Source of the DNA: DATKBT01 sp035546295
GTDB lineage: Bacteria > Acidobacteriota > Thermoanaerobaculia > Multivoradales > Multivoraceae
Reading direction: 5' to 3'
DNA: 18,652 nt
Assembly (NCBI GenBank): GCA_035546295.1
Contig: DATKBT010000071.1
Span: 1 to 18,652, forward strand
Shown here: piece after piece, positions 1 through 10,100 of the stretch
How positions within the stretch are numbered: position 1 is the first letter of the stretch
How the letters are laid out: every line of letters starts with the position of its first letter
Program-made: the position numbers and the translations under genes
The notes under the pieces: model-generated
What the model saw: only the letters and a program-made list of their open reading frames with translations
Told to the model about the DNA's origin: nothing
Databases searched by the model: none

Positions 1-988
1 CGCCGAGCGCGCCGCGCACTCGCATCTCGTTCGAGCGTTCCGCGGCCCGGGTGAGCAGCAGCGAGGTGGCGTTGGCGCAGACGATGACGAGCACCAGGAG
101 GACCGCGCCGAGCAGCAGGAGCAGGGTCGGACGAACCGTCGAGGTGACGTGATCGTGGAGCCCCGAGACCGTCACCCCCCACCCTTCGTTGAAGGCCGGG
201 TACTCGACCGCGAGCCGCTCGGCGATGGTGTCGAGCTCGGCGCTCGCGCTGTCGACGCTCACTCCCGGACCCAGACGGCCGACCACCAGCAGCCAGCGGC
301 CCCGGCGCTGCGACCATTGCTCGGTGATCGGCAGCGGGGTCCACAGATCGGCCGGTGCGCCGAGCGTCCCAGCCGCCTCCCCCATGTCGAGCTCGACGCC
401 CGGCGGCATCACGCCGATCACCTCGAGATCGCGCCCGTCGACCTGGACGCGACGTCCCAGCACGGCCGGATCCTCGCCGAACACCGTTCGCCACAGCGCG
501 TGGGAGAGCACGGTCGTCGGATGTCCGCTGTCGGCGACCATCTCCTCGGGAGCAAAGAGGCGGCCGACCTCCGGCTCGATCCCCAGCGTCTCGAAGTAGC
601 CCTCGGTGACGAGGCCGAGGCGAACCCGACGGGGATCGCCGACCTCGGTGAGATTGGCGGCGGTCACCGCGAACGCCGCCATCTTCTCGACCGTCTCGGA
701 CTGCTCCCGCCAGTCGAGGAAGTTCGCCGGCGAGACGACGTTCTTGGCGCGGCGCGGCGCCTCTTCCGTCAGTGCACCGGGCTCGTCCGACCGCTCCCAG
801 ATCGAGACCAGCCGCTCCGGCTCGGCGAACGGGAGCGACTCGAGCAGCACCCCGCGCACCAGGCTGAAGACGAGCGTGACGGCGCCGACCCCCAGCGTGA
901 GCAGCGCGAAGGCGCCCAAGTATGCGGCTGGGCGGCGACGGATGGTCCGCAACGCGGCGACGGTGTCGTTGGCGAGGTCGTCGATCAT
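1..988 (-). CDS. ADOP-family ABC transporter permease (MacB/FtsX type), N-terminal 329 residues, cut by window edge
   Basis: Inner-membrane permease of the MacB/FtsX kind, probably working with a separate ATPase in efflux or envelope export; the substrate is unknown. I translated the reverse strand from the ATG at 988-986. An in-frame TGA lies 30 nt upstream (complement of 1019-1021), and a GGAGA Shine-Dalgarno sits at 996-1000, so this start is well supported. The protein begins MIDDLANDTVAALRTIRRRP, the usual ADOP opening. A first membrane segment covers about residues 21-45. A MacB-type periplasmic domain covers about 50-280 and includes SPANFLDWREQ, VTEGYFETLGIEP and the DLWTPLP segment. 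A second membrane segment follows at about 286-310 (RPTLLLLLGAVLLVLVIVCA), and then the FtsX-type start TRAAERSNEMRVRGALG. ADOP proteins are normally about 800 residues with two FtsX units, so more than half is missing off the left edge. The truncation is due to the window, not a mutation. Confidence 0.9.
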   Translation of the reverse strand, partial: MIDDLANDTVAALRTIRRRPAAYLGAFALLTLGVGAVTLVFSLVRGVLLESLPFAEPERLVSIWERSDEPGALTEEAPRRAKNVVSPANFLDWREQSETVEKMAAFAVTAANLTEVGDPRRVRLGLVTEGYFETLGIEPEVGRLFAPEEMVADSGHPTTVLSHALWRTVFGEDPAVLGRRVQVDGRDLEVIGVMPPGVELDMGEAAGTLGAPADLWTPLPITEQWSQRRGRWLLVVGRLGPGVSVDSASAELDTIAERLAVEYPAFNEGWGVTVSGLHDHVTSTVRPTLLLLLGAVLLVLVIVCANATSLLLTRAAERSNEMRVRGALG

Positions 989-1343
989 GCGGGCTTCTCC
1001 GTTTCGTGCAGCTTCCCGTCACTCGGGAGACTTCGCGCCCAGTCGGAGGTTACAGGGTCCGGCACGACGGGTACGCACGGGGCCACACGGCTGCGATGCT
1101 CCGGCCGCTGGCTTCGGGGGCGAGACCAGGACAGGTTCCCCGGAGTCCCTGGAGCACCCACCGGTGGCGCGGAGTCTCCGATGTGCTGGGGTGAGTCGAC
1201 TGAGTCGACTGAGTCGACGAGGCCGACGGAAGCTCGCCCGTCAGATCTCCTCCGGCGGCGCCGATCTGCGGCTTCCGTCGAGGGCGCCGATTAACATTGC
1301 CCCTTCGCCAGAATCACTCAGCATTCCCCGGAGGGGAGAATCC
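989..1343. other. Gene-free divergent intergenic region
   Basis: This 355-bp stretch separates the minus-strand permease start from the plus-strand beta-oxidation gene, so it should hold both promoters. I see the permease Shine-Dalgarno at its left end, a 9-bp triple repeat at 1192-1218, and a weak TAACAT (1292-1297) that could serve as a -10 box for the right-hand gene. I found no matching -35 box. A long open frame running through it from 606 is only an upstream extension of the downstream gene's frame and antisense to the permease. Confidence 0.7.
1192..1218. repeat. Three perfect tandem copies of a 9-bp unit (TGAGTCGAC)
   Basis: TGAGTCGAC occurs three times head to tail with no mismatch. 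Each unit contains the 6-bp palindrome GTCGAC, so the array presents three evenly spaced palindromes 9 bp apart. It lies about 125 bp upstream of the beta-oxidation gene start. It could be a slippage product or a regulator-binding array. Confidence 0.9.
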
Positions 1344-3437
<2,094 letters not shown>

Positions 3438-3450
3438 GCGGGCGGAAGGG

Positions 3451-3479
3451 GTCGCGCCGGCGGGCGTCGTCTGCGCGAC
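3451..3479 (+). terminator. Weak hairpin downstream of the beta-oxidation gene
   Basis: A perfect 7-bp stem, GTCGCGC (3451-3457) with GCGCGAC (3473-3479), and a 15-nt loop. It starts 14 bp after the stop codon. There is no T-tract, so it may reduce rather than stop transcription. Confidence 0.35.
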
Positions 3480-3537
3480 GGTTCGTGATGTCACGCGCAG
3501 CCCCTCGGCCCGTGGTGGAGCTCGGCGGCCCGAGAGG

Positions 3538-3567
3538 GGCCTCTGACGAAAGGCGCCTCAGGAGGCC
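3538..3567. terminator. Hairpin overlapping the stop codon of the convergent regulator gene
   Basis: GGCCTCTGA (3538-3546) pairs with TCAGGAGGCC (3558-3567) apart from one bulged G. The right arm contains the stop codon of the minus-strand regulator. The position between convergent genes fits a bidirectional terminator, but there is no clear T-tract. Confidence 0.35.
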
Positions 3568-4493
3568 GGGCCGCCGGTTCCCGCGGAAGGAACTGCGTCC
3601 GCGACCAGGCTGTCGATCAAGTGCTCGACGATCGGGCGGTCGGAGCACAGGGAGGCCTCGCCGCGCCACGGGAACTCGAAGCGCCGGCTCCACAGCGGCC
3701 GGCCTTGCTCGAGGTGGCTCACGCGCAGCGAGACGACGACGGAGTCGCCTTCGGCGCGGACACTGCCCTCGAGGAGAACGTCCCCAGGGCCGGGCTCGCC
3801 CGCCCCGCGCCTCAGGCGCTCGAGGGTCCCGCTGACCACCACGAACCGCTGCTCCAGGCGCTCGGAGAGCCCGACCAGCAGCTCCTCGGTCAGCGTGACC
3901 CCGAAGCGCGAGTAGGGAAGCTCCGGACCGATCTCGACCAGCTCGAGCACGACCAGACGGGGAGCGGCCGGCCCGCGGACCGTGGCGTGACGAGCCCCTG
4001 CGACCGAGGCGACCTCCGGGGTCGCCTCGCCGATCGTCACCGGCGCCATGAACCGATAGCCGCGACGGTGGACGGTCTCGATGTAGCGCGGGCTCGAGGC
4101 GTCGTCGTCGAGGGCTCTGCGGAGCTGCTTGATGCAGTAGTTGAGACCCTCCTCGAAGTCGACGCAGGTGCCATCCCCCCAGATTTCCTCGCACAGCTCG
4201 TCGCGGCTGACCACCTGCCCGCTGCGGCGAGCCAGCAGGGCGAGCACCTTCGACGGCTGAGGCGGCACGCGCACGAGGTCGTCTCCGCGCACCAGCTCGC
4301 CGCTGTCGACGCGAAACTCGCACTCGTCGAAGTACAGCCGCACCGAAGAAGACCGGGAGCGCGCGCTCGCGCTGACGGAGGCTTCGTCCAGCGTCGCCGG
4401 GCTCACGCCGGCACCATCGCGGCGGGGAGCGTCGCCCGTTGCTGGACGGACCCGGCTCGGGGCCCCTTCGTTGACATCTCGATCTCCGGACAT
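3558..4493 (-). CDS. Winged-helix (OmpR/CadC-type) transcriptional regulator with TolB/FlgO-like C-terminal domain, copy 1
   Basis: Predicted soluble one-component DNA-binding regulator of 311 residues. After a polar 50-residue N-terminal tail, the winged helix spans about 52-149. Family hallmarks are FDECEFRVDSGELVRG, VPPQPSKVLALLARRSGQVV, the recognition region FEEGLNYCIKQLRRALDDD and the wing PRYIETVHRRGYRFMAP. The C-terminal part (about 180-275) contains LPYSRFGVTLTEELLVGLS and DVLLEGSVRAEGDSVVVSL. It resembles the TolB/FlgO-like fold that in many acidobacterial regulators sits between the winged helix and TPR repeats. There is no membrane segment and no TPR part, so it is a short version of the CadC-like architecture. 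The ATG at 4493 has only a weak upstream ribosome site. A paralogue (4860-5729) lies just upstream on the same strand. The effector and target genes are unknown. Confidence 0.85.
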   Translation of the reverse strand: MSGDRDVNEGAPSRVRPATGDAPRRDGAGVSPATLDEASVSASARSRSSSVRLYFDECEFRVDSGELVRGDDLVRVPPQPSKVLALLARRSGQVVSRDELCEEIWGDGTCVDFEEGLNYCIKQLRRALDDDASSPRYIETVHRRGYRFMAPVTIGEATPEVASVAGARHATVRGPAAPRLVVLELVEIGPELPYSRFGVTLTEELLVGLSERLEQRFVVVSGTLERLRRGAGEPGPGDVLLEGSVRAEGDSVVVSLRVSHLEQGRPLWSRRFEFPWRGEASLCSDRPIVEHLIDSLVADAVPSAGTGGPAS

Positions 4494-4859
4494 ACCAGGG
4501 TGGACTTCATGACGCTCGTCCGAGGGAGTGTCGGTCTATGGAACAAGACAGCTTCAGAGCATCGAGGTTTCACTCCGGAGACGATCTGCCCGGTCCGAGC
4601 TTCACCGGGACCCTCTCAGGGACGCAGGCTCCCCACCCCTGTTCTACGAACGAGCTGCGAGCAAGTTACCGGTAGGCACGAGCGAAGTCCTCGCGCTCCG
4701 GCGAGTCGTGAGTCGGCGCGGCTCGAGGACCACAGTCGCCGCCGCGTCGCGCCGCTCCTCAGCCTTCCGGGCCGTTGGGGGCCGTACGAGCCGGCGGGGA
4801 CTCAACCGTCCGACGGCGCAATCAGTCGCCGATGGCGCAATCAGTCGCGGACGGCGCAA
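4494..4859. other. Gene-free spacer between the two tandem regulators
   Basis: This 366-bp stretch separates the end of the upstream regulator (stop at 4860-4862) from the start of the next one (4493). Its right end is a 19-bp tandem repeat. No convincing -35/-10 pair for the minus-strand gene was found, and the short frames in it have no recognisable protein features. The size is enough for a separate promoter, so the two regulators are probably not a tight operon. Confidence 0.6.
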
Positions 4860-4883
4860 TCAGGTCGCCGACGGCGCGATCAC
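4812..4883. repeat. 19-bp imperfect tandem repeat, about 3.7 copies, spanning a stop codon
   Basis: Units begin at 4812, 4831, 4850 and 4870. The first reads GACGGCGCAATCAGTCGCC. The second differs at two bases, the third has one inserted G (20 bp), and the fourth is partial. Read on the minus strand, the array encodes the last residues (IAPSAT) and the TGA stop of the regulator at 4860-5729, then continues past the stop with further repeats of the same coding pattern. Confidence 0.9.
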
Positions 4884-5729
4884 ACCCGCCAGGTCTCGGG
4901 CCAGCGCGTCCGCTGCGGAGACCTCCGCTCTCGTCTGCGCGCTGCCAGCCTCGTCCCCCGCCTCCCCCATCTCGGCGTCGAAGACGTAGCGCTTGGCGAG
5001 CCGCTGGACGTTCTGCTCCACGTCGAGCAGCCGGAGGTTGATCTCGAGCCGACCACCGTCGCTGCGCAAGCTCCCCTCGACCACGAGCTGTGCGCCGGAG
5101 GTCCGTCCGTCACCGACCAGGCGGGTCAGCTCCATGCGCACCACGCCGAACGCCGGACCGAGGCGCTCGCCCAGCCGGACGATCAGCTCCTCGCGCAAGG
5201 TCTCCTCGAGATCGAGGGCGCCGGTGGGCCTGCCGATGTGGATCAGCCGGGTGACCGCGATCCATCGCTGCGCGGCGGCCGGTCTGGGCGCGGTGTCGAT
5301 CGCCACCTTGGGAGAACGCCGCCGGACGCGGACCTCGGGGAGGAAGCGGTAGCCGCGACGCGGGACCGTCTCGAGATAGCGGGGCTCGCGAACGCTGTCG
5401 TCGAGGGCGCGACGGATCTCCTTGATGCAGTAGTTGAGGCCTTCCTCGTAGTCGACATGCACGCCCTCTCCCCAGACCATGAGCTGGAGCTGCCGCCTCG
5501 GCACGACCTCTCCGCTGCGCCGGGCGAGCGCCTCGAGCACTCGTGCCGGCTGCGGCTGCAACCGGACCCGACGTCCGTGGCAGAGCAGCTCTCCGCTGTC
5601 GAGGAGGTACTCGAAATCGCCGAAGCAGAGAACGATCCCGCGCCGCGAGGACGGATCGGCGCCGGAGACCGAGGGCGCCGAGCTGCGGTCGGAGGGCTTG
5701 CGGGAGTCGCTCATCGACAACGCCCTCAT
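4860..5729 (-). CDS. Winged-helix (OmpR/CadC-type) transcriptional regulator with TolB/FlgO-like C-terminal domain, copy 2
   Basis: Paralogue of the neighbouring regulator, 289 residues. The winged helix covers about residues 32-131: CFGDFEYLLDSGELLCHG, LQPQPARVLEALARRSGEVV, YEEGLNYCIKEIRRALDD and PRYLETVPRRGYRFLPE. A TolB/FlgO-like part follows at about 155-252, with LDLEETLREELIVRLGERL, LVVEGSLRSDGGRLEINLRL and AKRYVFDAE. No membrane segment or TPR is visible, so it should act in the cytoplasm. Two starts are possible. The ATG at 5729 gives MRALSMSD. The in-frame ATG at 5714 has an AGGG 8 nt upstream and may be the true start, giving 284 residues. The last codons and the stop lie inside a 19-bp tandem repeat, so the C-terminus probably changed recently. 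The target and signal are unknown. Confidence 0.85.
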   Translation of the reverse strand: MRALSMSDSRKPSDRSSAPSVSGADPSSRRGIVLCFGDFEYLLDSGELLCHGRRVRLQPQPARVLEALARRSGEVVPRRQLQLMVWGEGVHVDYEEGLNYCIKEIRRALDDSVREPRYLETVPRRGYRFLPEVRVRRRSPKVAIDTAPRPAAAQRWIAVTRLIHIGRPTGALDLEETLREELIVRLGERLGPAFGVVRMELTRLVGDGRTSGAQLVVEGSLRSDGGRLEINLRLLDVEQNVQRLAKRYVFDAEMGEAGDEAGSAQTRAEVSAADALARDLAGVIAPSAT

Positions 5730-5850
5730 CTGCTTCGTCCCATCTTCGTCGGTTCGTCGTCACCTCGCTCGCGCTCACTGCTCCTGCTCACCGATGGCCT
5801 CCCCTCTCTGTTGGACCCGCGCTGACGCGCCGATGCGATCCCACCGGTGC

Positions 5851-5873
5851 TCCGGCTCTGCCGCAGAGCCGGA
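5851..5873. repeat. Perfect 10-bp inverted repeat with 3-nt loop
   Basis: TCCGGCTCTG, loop CCG, CAGAGCCGGA. It lies 122 bp upstream of the minus-strand regulator start at 5729, so in that gene's RNA it could be a leader hairpin if the promoter is further out. There is no T-tract on either side. Confidence 0.85.
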
Positions 5874-6619
5874 CGATCGCCGGCCCGAACCCCTTGCCAG
5901 CCCCGCTGGCCAGATCGACCTCACGAGACACGAGCTGCCGATCGTCTTCGCCAGCCCACCGGTCCCTCGACCGCGGGCCGAGCGTTTGCCGAGCAGTCCG
6001 TGAGTCGTCGAGATGCCCCAACCGATCCTCTCTCGCTCGAGTCGAGCCTTCGCGTCGAGCCGTCTTGCGAGAACCGGGCCAGCCGCCGCCCTCCAGAACC
6101 TGGCGCTCCGCACGGCCTCGCGCTCGAGGACCGGCAGAGCTCCGTCTCTCGATGCCCGGGGCGCCACAGCGATGCACGGAAGAAGAGAGCGGCGCGCCCC
6201 TGAAAACGAAGGCGTCCGCGCCAACACGGCGGACCAGTGCCGCGCGGAGCCGCCCGAACGCAACCGGCCTCGGCGCGTCCTCAGCCAGCGCTCGGCTTCT
6301 CCTCCTCTCGAACCCCGGCGCGAGGGTCGTTCGAAGCAACTCGGCCCGCTCTCGATCCAGAGCGTTGAAGCCGAGGCCCAGAAATCTGGTGCCTCGCGCT
6401 CCGCTCGAAGCTCTGATCCTGTTCGCGCCGTGCTACGAAACACCGGGTGTTCCGATGGTCCGCGCCGGCAAGCCGTGATCGCGCGAGACTCGCGAGCCAC
6501 GCGCTCAGACGCCCGCGGAGATCCCTGGCGGAGGGGTCGAACGTCGGCCGTCCCGCTCGACGTCGTCGACCGAGCTCACGGTTCGGCTGCTGAAGCGGCT
6601 CCAACGCGCAGGTCCTCGG

Positions 6620-6650
6620 CCGCGGCGCCGCGTTCGTCCTGGCGCCGCGG
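6620..6650. repeat. Perfect 10-bp GC inverted repeat
   Basis: CCGCGGCGCC (6620-6629) and GGCGCCGCGG (6641-6650) with an 11-nt loop. Both arms contain the palindrome GGCGCC. It lies in the gene-free region about 480 bp upstream of receptor 1. Confidence 0.85.
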
Positions 6651-6666
6651 TCACCTCCGACCCGGC

Positions 6667-6690
6667 CCGGCCACGGAACCGGCCACGGAA
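6667..6690. repeat. Two perfect tandem copies of a 12-bp unit (CCGGCCACGGAA)
   Basis: The unit occurs at 6667-6678 and 6679-6690. It sits directly next to the inverted repeat at 6692-6716, so together they form a compact repeat cluster. Confidence 0.9.
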
Positions 6691-6691
6691 C

Positions 6692-6716
6692 CGTCCAATC
6701 TCCGGCTGATTGGACG
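6692..6716. promoter_or_regulatory. 9-bp dyad upstream of receptor 1 (possible operator)
   Basis: CGTCCAATC (6692-6700), a 7-nt spacer, then GATTGGACG (6708-6716): a perfect dyad. A shorter dyad with the same outer half-sites, CGTCCA and TGGACG, occurs upstream of receptor 2 at 15185-15202. The shared half-site suggests a protein-binding site, but the distances to the start codons differ (about 418 and 194 bp). Confidence 0.35.
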
Positions 6717-7043
6717 CGGACATCGCTCGGCTCGCACCGTCTCGCTCCCGATGCGTCGCCCCACGGCATCCGCTCACCGACAGCTCCGCTCGCCCTCCGA
6801 TCTCCCTCGTTCAGTCCTCACGAGAGTCGGGGAACCGACGACGTCGAGCGACAAAGCCGGCGCCCGCACTCCCGTGATCGACCTCGGAAGGGGACGGTGC
6901 GGGTGAGGACGGCGCCTCGACCGCCGGGGACCGCAGCCTGTGATCCAAGGCCCCGGATGGTCTGCGGCGAGCACGATGGGGCCGCGCGGAAGGCAGACGA
7001 GCATTTGCGGGGATCGACGCAAGGTCTCCTCAGCTCCACCGAT

Positions 7044-7059
7044 CGGCACATCGATTGAA
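7044..7059 (+). promoter_or_regulatory. Candidate sigma-54-like -24/-12 element of receptor 1
   Basis: CGGCACATCGATTGAA resembles the sigma-54 consensus TGGCAC-N5-TTGCW, with GG and the following G twelve bases apart. The usually invariant C of the -12 GC is an A. The same GGCACA-N4-TTGA pattern lies at the matching place before receptor 2 (15310-15325). If real, transcription would start near 7070 and leave a leader of about 64 nt. The similarity may also be simple leftover homology between duplicated leaders. Confidence 0.25.
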
Positions 7060-7093
7060 GCAGCCGCTCTCCCAGCAACTCGTCCGTGCACGA

Positions 7094-7109
7094 GCGCCGA
7101 TTCCGGCGC
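7094..7109 (+). promoter_or_regulatory. Leader hairpin just upstream of the receptor 1 ribosome site
   Basis: GCGCCG (7094-7099), loop ATTC, CGGCGC (7104-7109): a perfect 6-bp GC stem ending 14 nt before the Shine-Dalgarno GGGAGGA (7124-7130). A 7-bp GC stem with different sequence occupies the equivalent place before receptor 2, so a hairpin is kept although the bases changed. It could affect mRNA stability or translation. Confidence 0.45.
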
Positions 7110-7133
7110 CGCACAGAACACTAGGGAGGACTC

Positions 7134-10100
7134 ATGCGTTCGATCAAGACCCGAAACCGCGATCCGCGCTTCCAGCGAGAGCTGGCCGCGATGCTCGCCG
7201 GCACACTCGCCATCGCGGCAGCCCTCGGCTTCGCCCTGCCGGCGATGGCCCAGGCGCCGACCGGCAACCTGTTCGTGACCGTCGCCGACACCAATGGCGC
7301 CCCGCTGCCGGGCGTCTCCGTCACCATCGGCGGCATCGGCGCCGACAAGCTCCAGATCACCAACTCGCAGGGGCAGGTCCGTTTCCTCGGCCTCGACCCC
7401 GGCCGCTACGACGTGCGCGCCGAGCTCGAGGGCTTCGGCTCGGTCGAGTACCCGCAGGTCGACGTCCGCGTCGGGCGCAACACCGAGATCGGGGTCTCCC
7501 TGACGCCTGCGGTCGAGGAGACCATCACGGTCACTTCCGAGTCCCCGCTGCTCGACGAGCGCAAGCTCCAGCAGGGCACCACCGTCTCCCAGGTCGAGCT
7601 CGAGAAGATCCCGACCGCGCGTGACCCCTGGGCGATCCTCAACCAGACCCCGGGCGTGCTCGTCGACCGCGTCAACGTCGGCGGCAACGAGTCCGGCCAA
7701 CAGTCCGCCTTCCGCGCCCAGGGGGTCTCCGACGACCAGAACGACTTCCTGGTCGACGGCGTCTCGATCACCGACATGCGCGCTCTTGGCGCCTCGTCGA
7801 CCTACTACGACTTCGACCAGTTCGCCGAGATGCAGTTCTCGACCGGCGGCACCGACGTCACCAAGACGACGGCCGGCGTCGGCGTGAATCTCGTCACCAA
7901 GCGCGGCTCCAACGAGTTCCGCGGCTCGGCGCGTTTCTTCGGCACCAAGGCGGACGGCTACTTCGGCGGCGGCCTCAAGCAGTCGCAGCCCAACGTCGAG
8001 CAGGCCGACCTCGCGCCCGACCAGTGCCTGCCGAACGCGGACGACGGCGACTGCAGCGTCTACGTCGGCGCCCAGATCCGCGAGATCGAGGACCTCGGCT
8101 TCGAGGCCGGCGGCGCCGTGATCCGCGACAAGCTCTGGCTGTGGGGCTCGTGGGGGCAGAACGACATCCAGCAGAACGCCGCGTCCGGCACCGCCGACGA
8201 CACCATCCTCGAGAACCAGTCGCTCAAGCTCAACGCCCAGTTCACCCAGTCGAACTCGGCGGTCGGCTCCTGGAACAACGGCGACAAGCAGAAGTTCGGC
8301 CGCGGCGCGTCGACCACGCGTCCCGACATCACGACCTGGAACCAGCGCGGCCCCTCCGCGATCATGCGCTTCGAGGACACGCACGTGTTCTCGTCGAACC
8401 TGTTCCTCACCGGCACCTACTCGCTGGGCGACTTCGGCTTCCAGCTCGCGGCCAAGGGCGGTGTCGGACCGGACGCTCCCGAGTCGTGGCGGCGCAGCGA
8501 CGGTGTCTGGCAGGACAACTTCCAGTCCGGCTCGGCCACCGGCCCGAACGACGAGCTCAAGGCCGACGCGGCCTACTTCTTCAACACCGGCGCGACCTCG
8601 CACGAGCTCAAGCTCGGCGGCCGCTTCCGGACCTACGAGACCTCCTCGACCTTCGACTGGCCGGGGCGCAAGATCTTCACCTTCAACACCAGGACCCTCC
8701 ATCGGGTGGTGGCGCAGCGCGGCTTCGCTCCGCCGGTGACCCAGGAGTACATCTCGTTCTGGGCGCAGGACACCGTCACCTTCGGCCGCTTCACGATCAA
8801 CCTGGGTCTGCGCTACGACGACCAGTCGGGGGTCAACGAGCCGGCGCGAATCGAGGCCAATCCGATGGTGCCGAACGTGCTTCCCGCGATCGACTTCCCG
8901 GGGATCGACAAGGAGTTCTCCTGGAAGTCGGTCACCCCGCGCATCGGTCTCACCTACGCGTTGGGCGCCAACCGGGACACCCTGCTGCGCGCCAGCCTCG
9001 CGCAGTTCGCCGATCAGATCGGCACCGGCACCATCAACCGGACGAACCCGGCCGGGTTCTCCTACGCGTACTTCACCCTCCCCTACGAGGACACGAAGTA
9101 CACGGGTGACGGCTCCGAGCTCAACGACCCGACGCTTCCGAACCTGAACCCGGTGGGCTTCGATCCCGCGAACCCGACCAGCCTGGTGTCGCCCAACGTC
9201 ACCGACCCGGGGCTCGATGCACCGATCACGACGGAGGCGGTGTTCAGCATCGAGCACGCGCTGCTCCCCGAGTTCGTCGTCGGCCTCACTCTGACCGCCC
9301 GCAAGGTCGAGGACATCCTCGAGACGCGGACGATCCTGCGTGACGCGGTGACCGGCGAGACCCGGACGATCACCGCCAACGACTACGTCGCCGATGGCTC
9401 CCTCACCGGGACCCTCCCCGGCGGGATCTCCGGCGGTGGCACATCGAGCTACTCGGTGCCGGTGTTCTCGCTGCGCGAGAGCTTCGACTTCACCGGCGGC
9501 TCCTACCTCCTCAACGGCGCGCGCGAGCGCGACTACTTCGGCACCGCGGTAACCTTCACCAAGCGGCTCGCCAATCGCTGGATGCTGCGCGGCTACGTCA
9601 ACTACGGCGACGCCGAGTGGGACGTCCCGGCCGAGTTCACGGCCAACAACAACCCGAACCGCACCACCGGCGGCGGCGACCGCGACGGCGACCTCTACCT
9701 GACCCGGTCGACCGGCTCGGGCAAGGGCGAGCGGTTCCTGCAGTCCACCTGGTCGGCCAACCTCAACGGCATCTACCAGGTGGCTCCGGACCGTCCGTGG
9801 GGCTTCAACCTCTCCGCCTCGCTCCAGGCGCGCGAGGGCTATCCCATCCCCTACTTCGACAACATCCAGACCTCGGACGGATCGAGCCGCAACATCGGCG
9901 TCCTCACCGACTTCGACGACTACCGGCTCGACGACCTGACCACGATCGACCTGCGGTTGGAGAAGGAGTTCGCGCTGACCAGCGCGGTCAACTTCACCTT
10001 CGGCCTCGACGTGTTCAACGTCACCAACGAAGGCACGGAGCTGTCGAGGAACCGCGACCTGAGCGCTTCCAACGTGTTCTTCCTGAACGACAACGTCAGC

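Larger units (their letters stand above)
5730..7133. other. Long gene-free region upstream of TonB-dependent receptor 1
   Basis: About 1.4 kb with no convincing gene. Open frames exist on both strands (for example 6013-6906 plus and 5775-6500 minus). Their products are Arg/Ser/Ala-rich with no recognisable domain, they lack good ribosome sites, and their third-position GC is visibly lower than in the real genes. What the region does contain is inverted repeats (5851-5873, 6620-6650, 6692-6716), a 12-bp tandem duplication (6667-6690), and a conserved receptor leader at its right end (about 7043-7133). It may include decayed coding sequence or a non-coding RNA; I cannot tell which. Confidence 0.6.

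Noticed and set aside
606..1343. Upstream extension of the beta-oxidation frame to an ATG at 606
   Set aside because: That part is antisense to the ADOP permease and has no crotonase homology. The ATG at 1344 has a strong ribosome site and begins the family homology.
5775..6500. 241-residue minus-strand frame in the gene-free region
   Set aside because: No recognisable motif, and composition typical of random GC-rich frames. I cannot fully exclude a decayed gene.
6013..6906. 297-residue plus-strand frame in the gene-free region
   Set aside because: Arg/Ser/Ala-rich, no domain, no ribosome site, and visibly lower third-position GC than the true genes.
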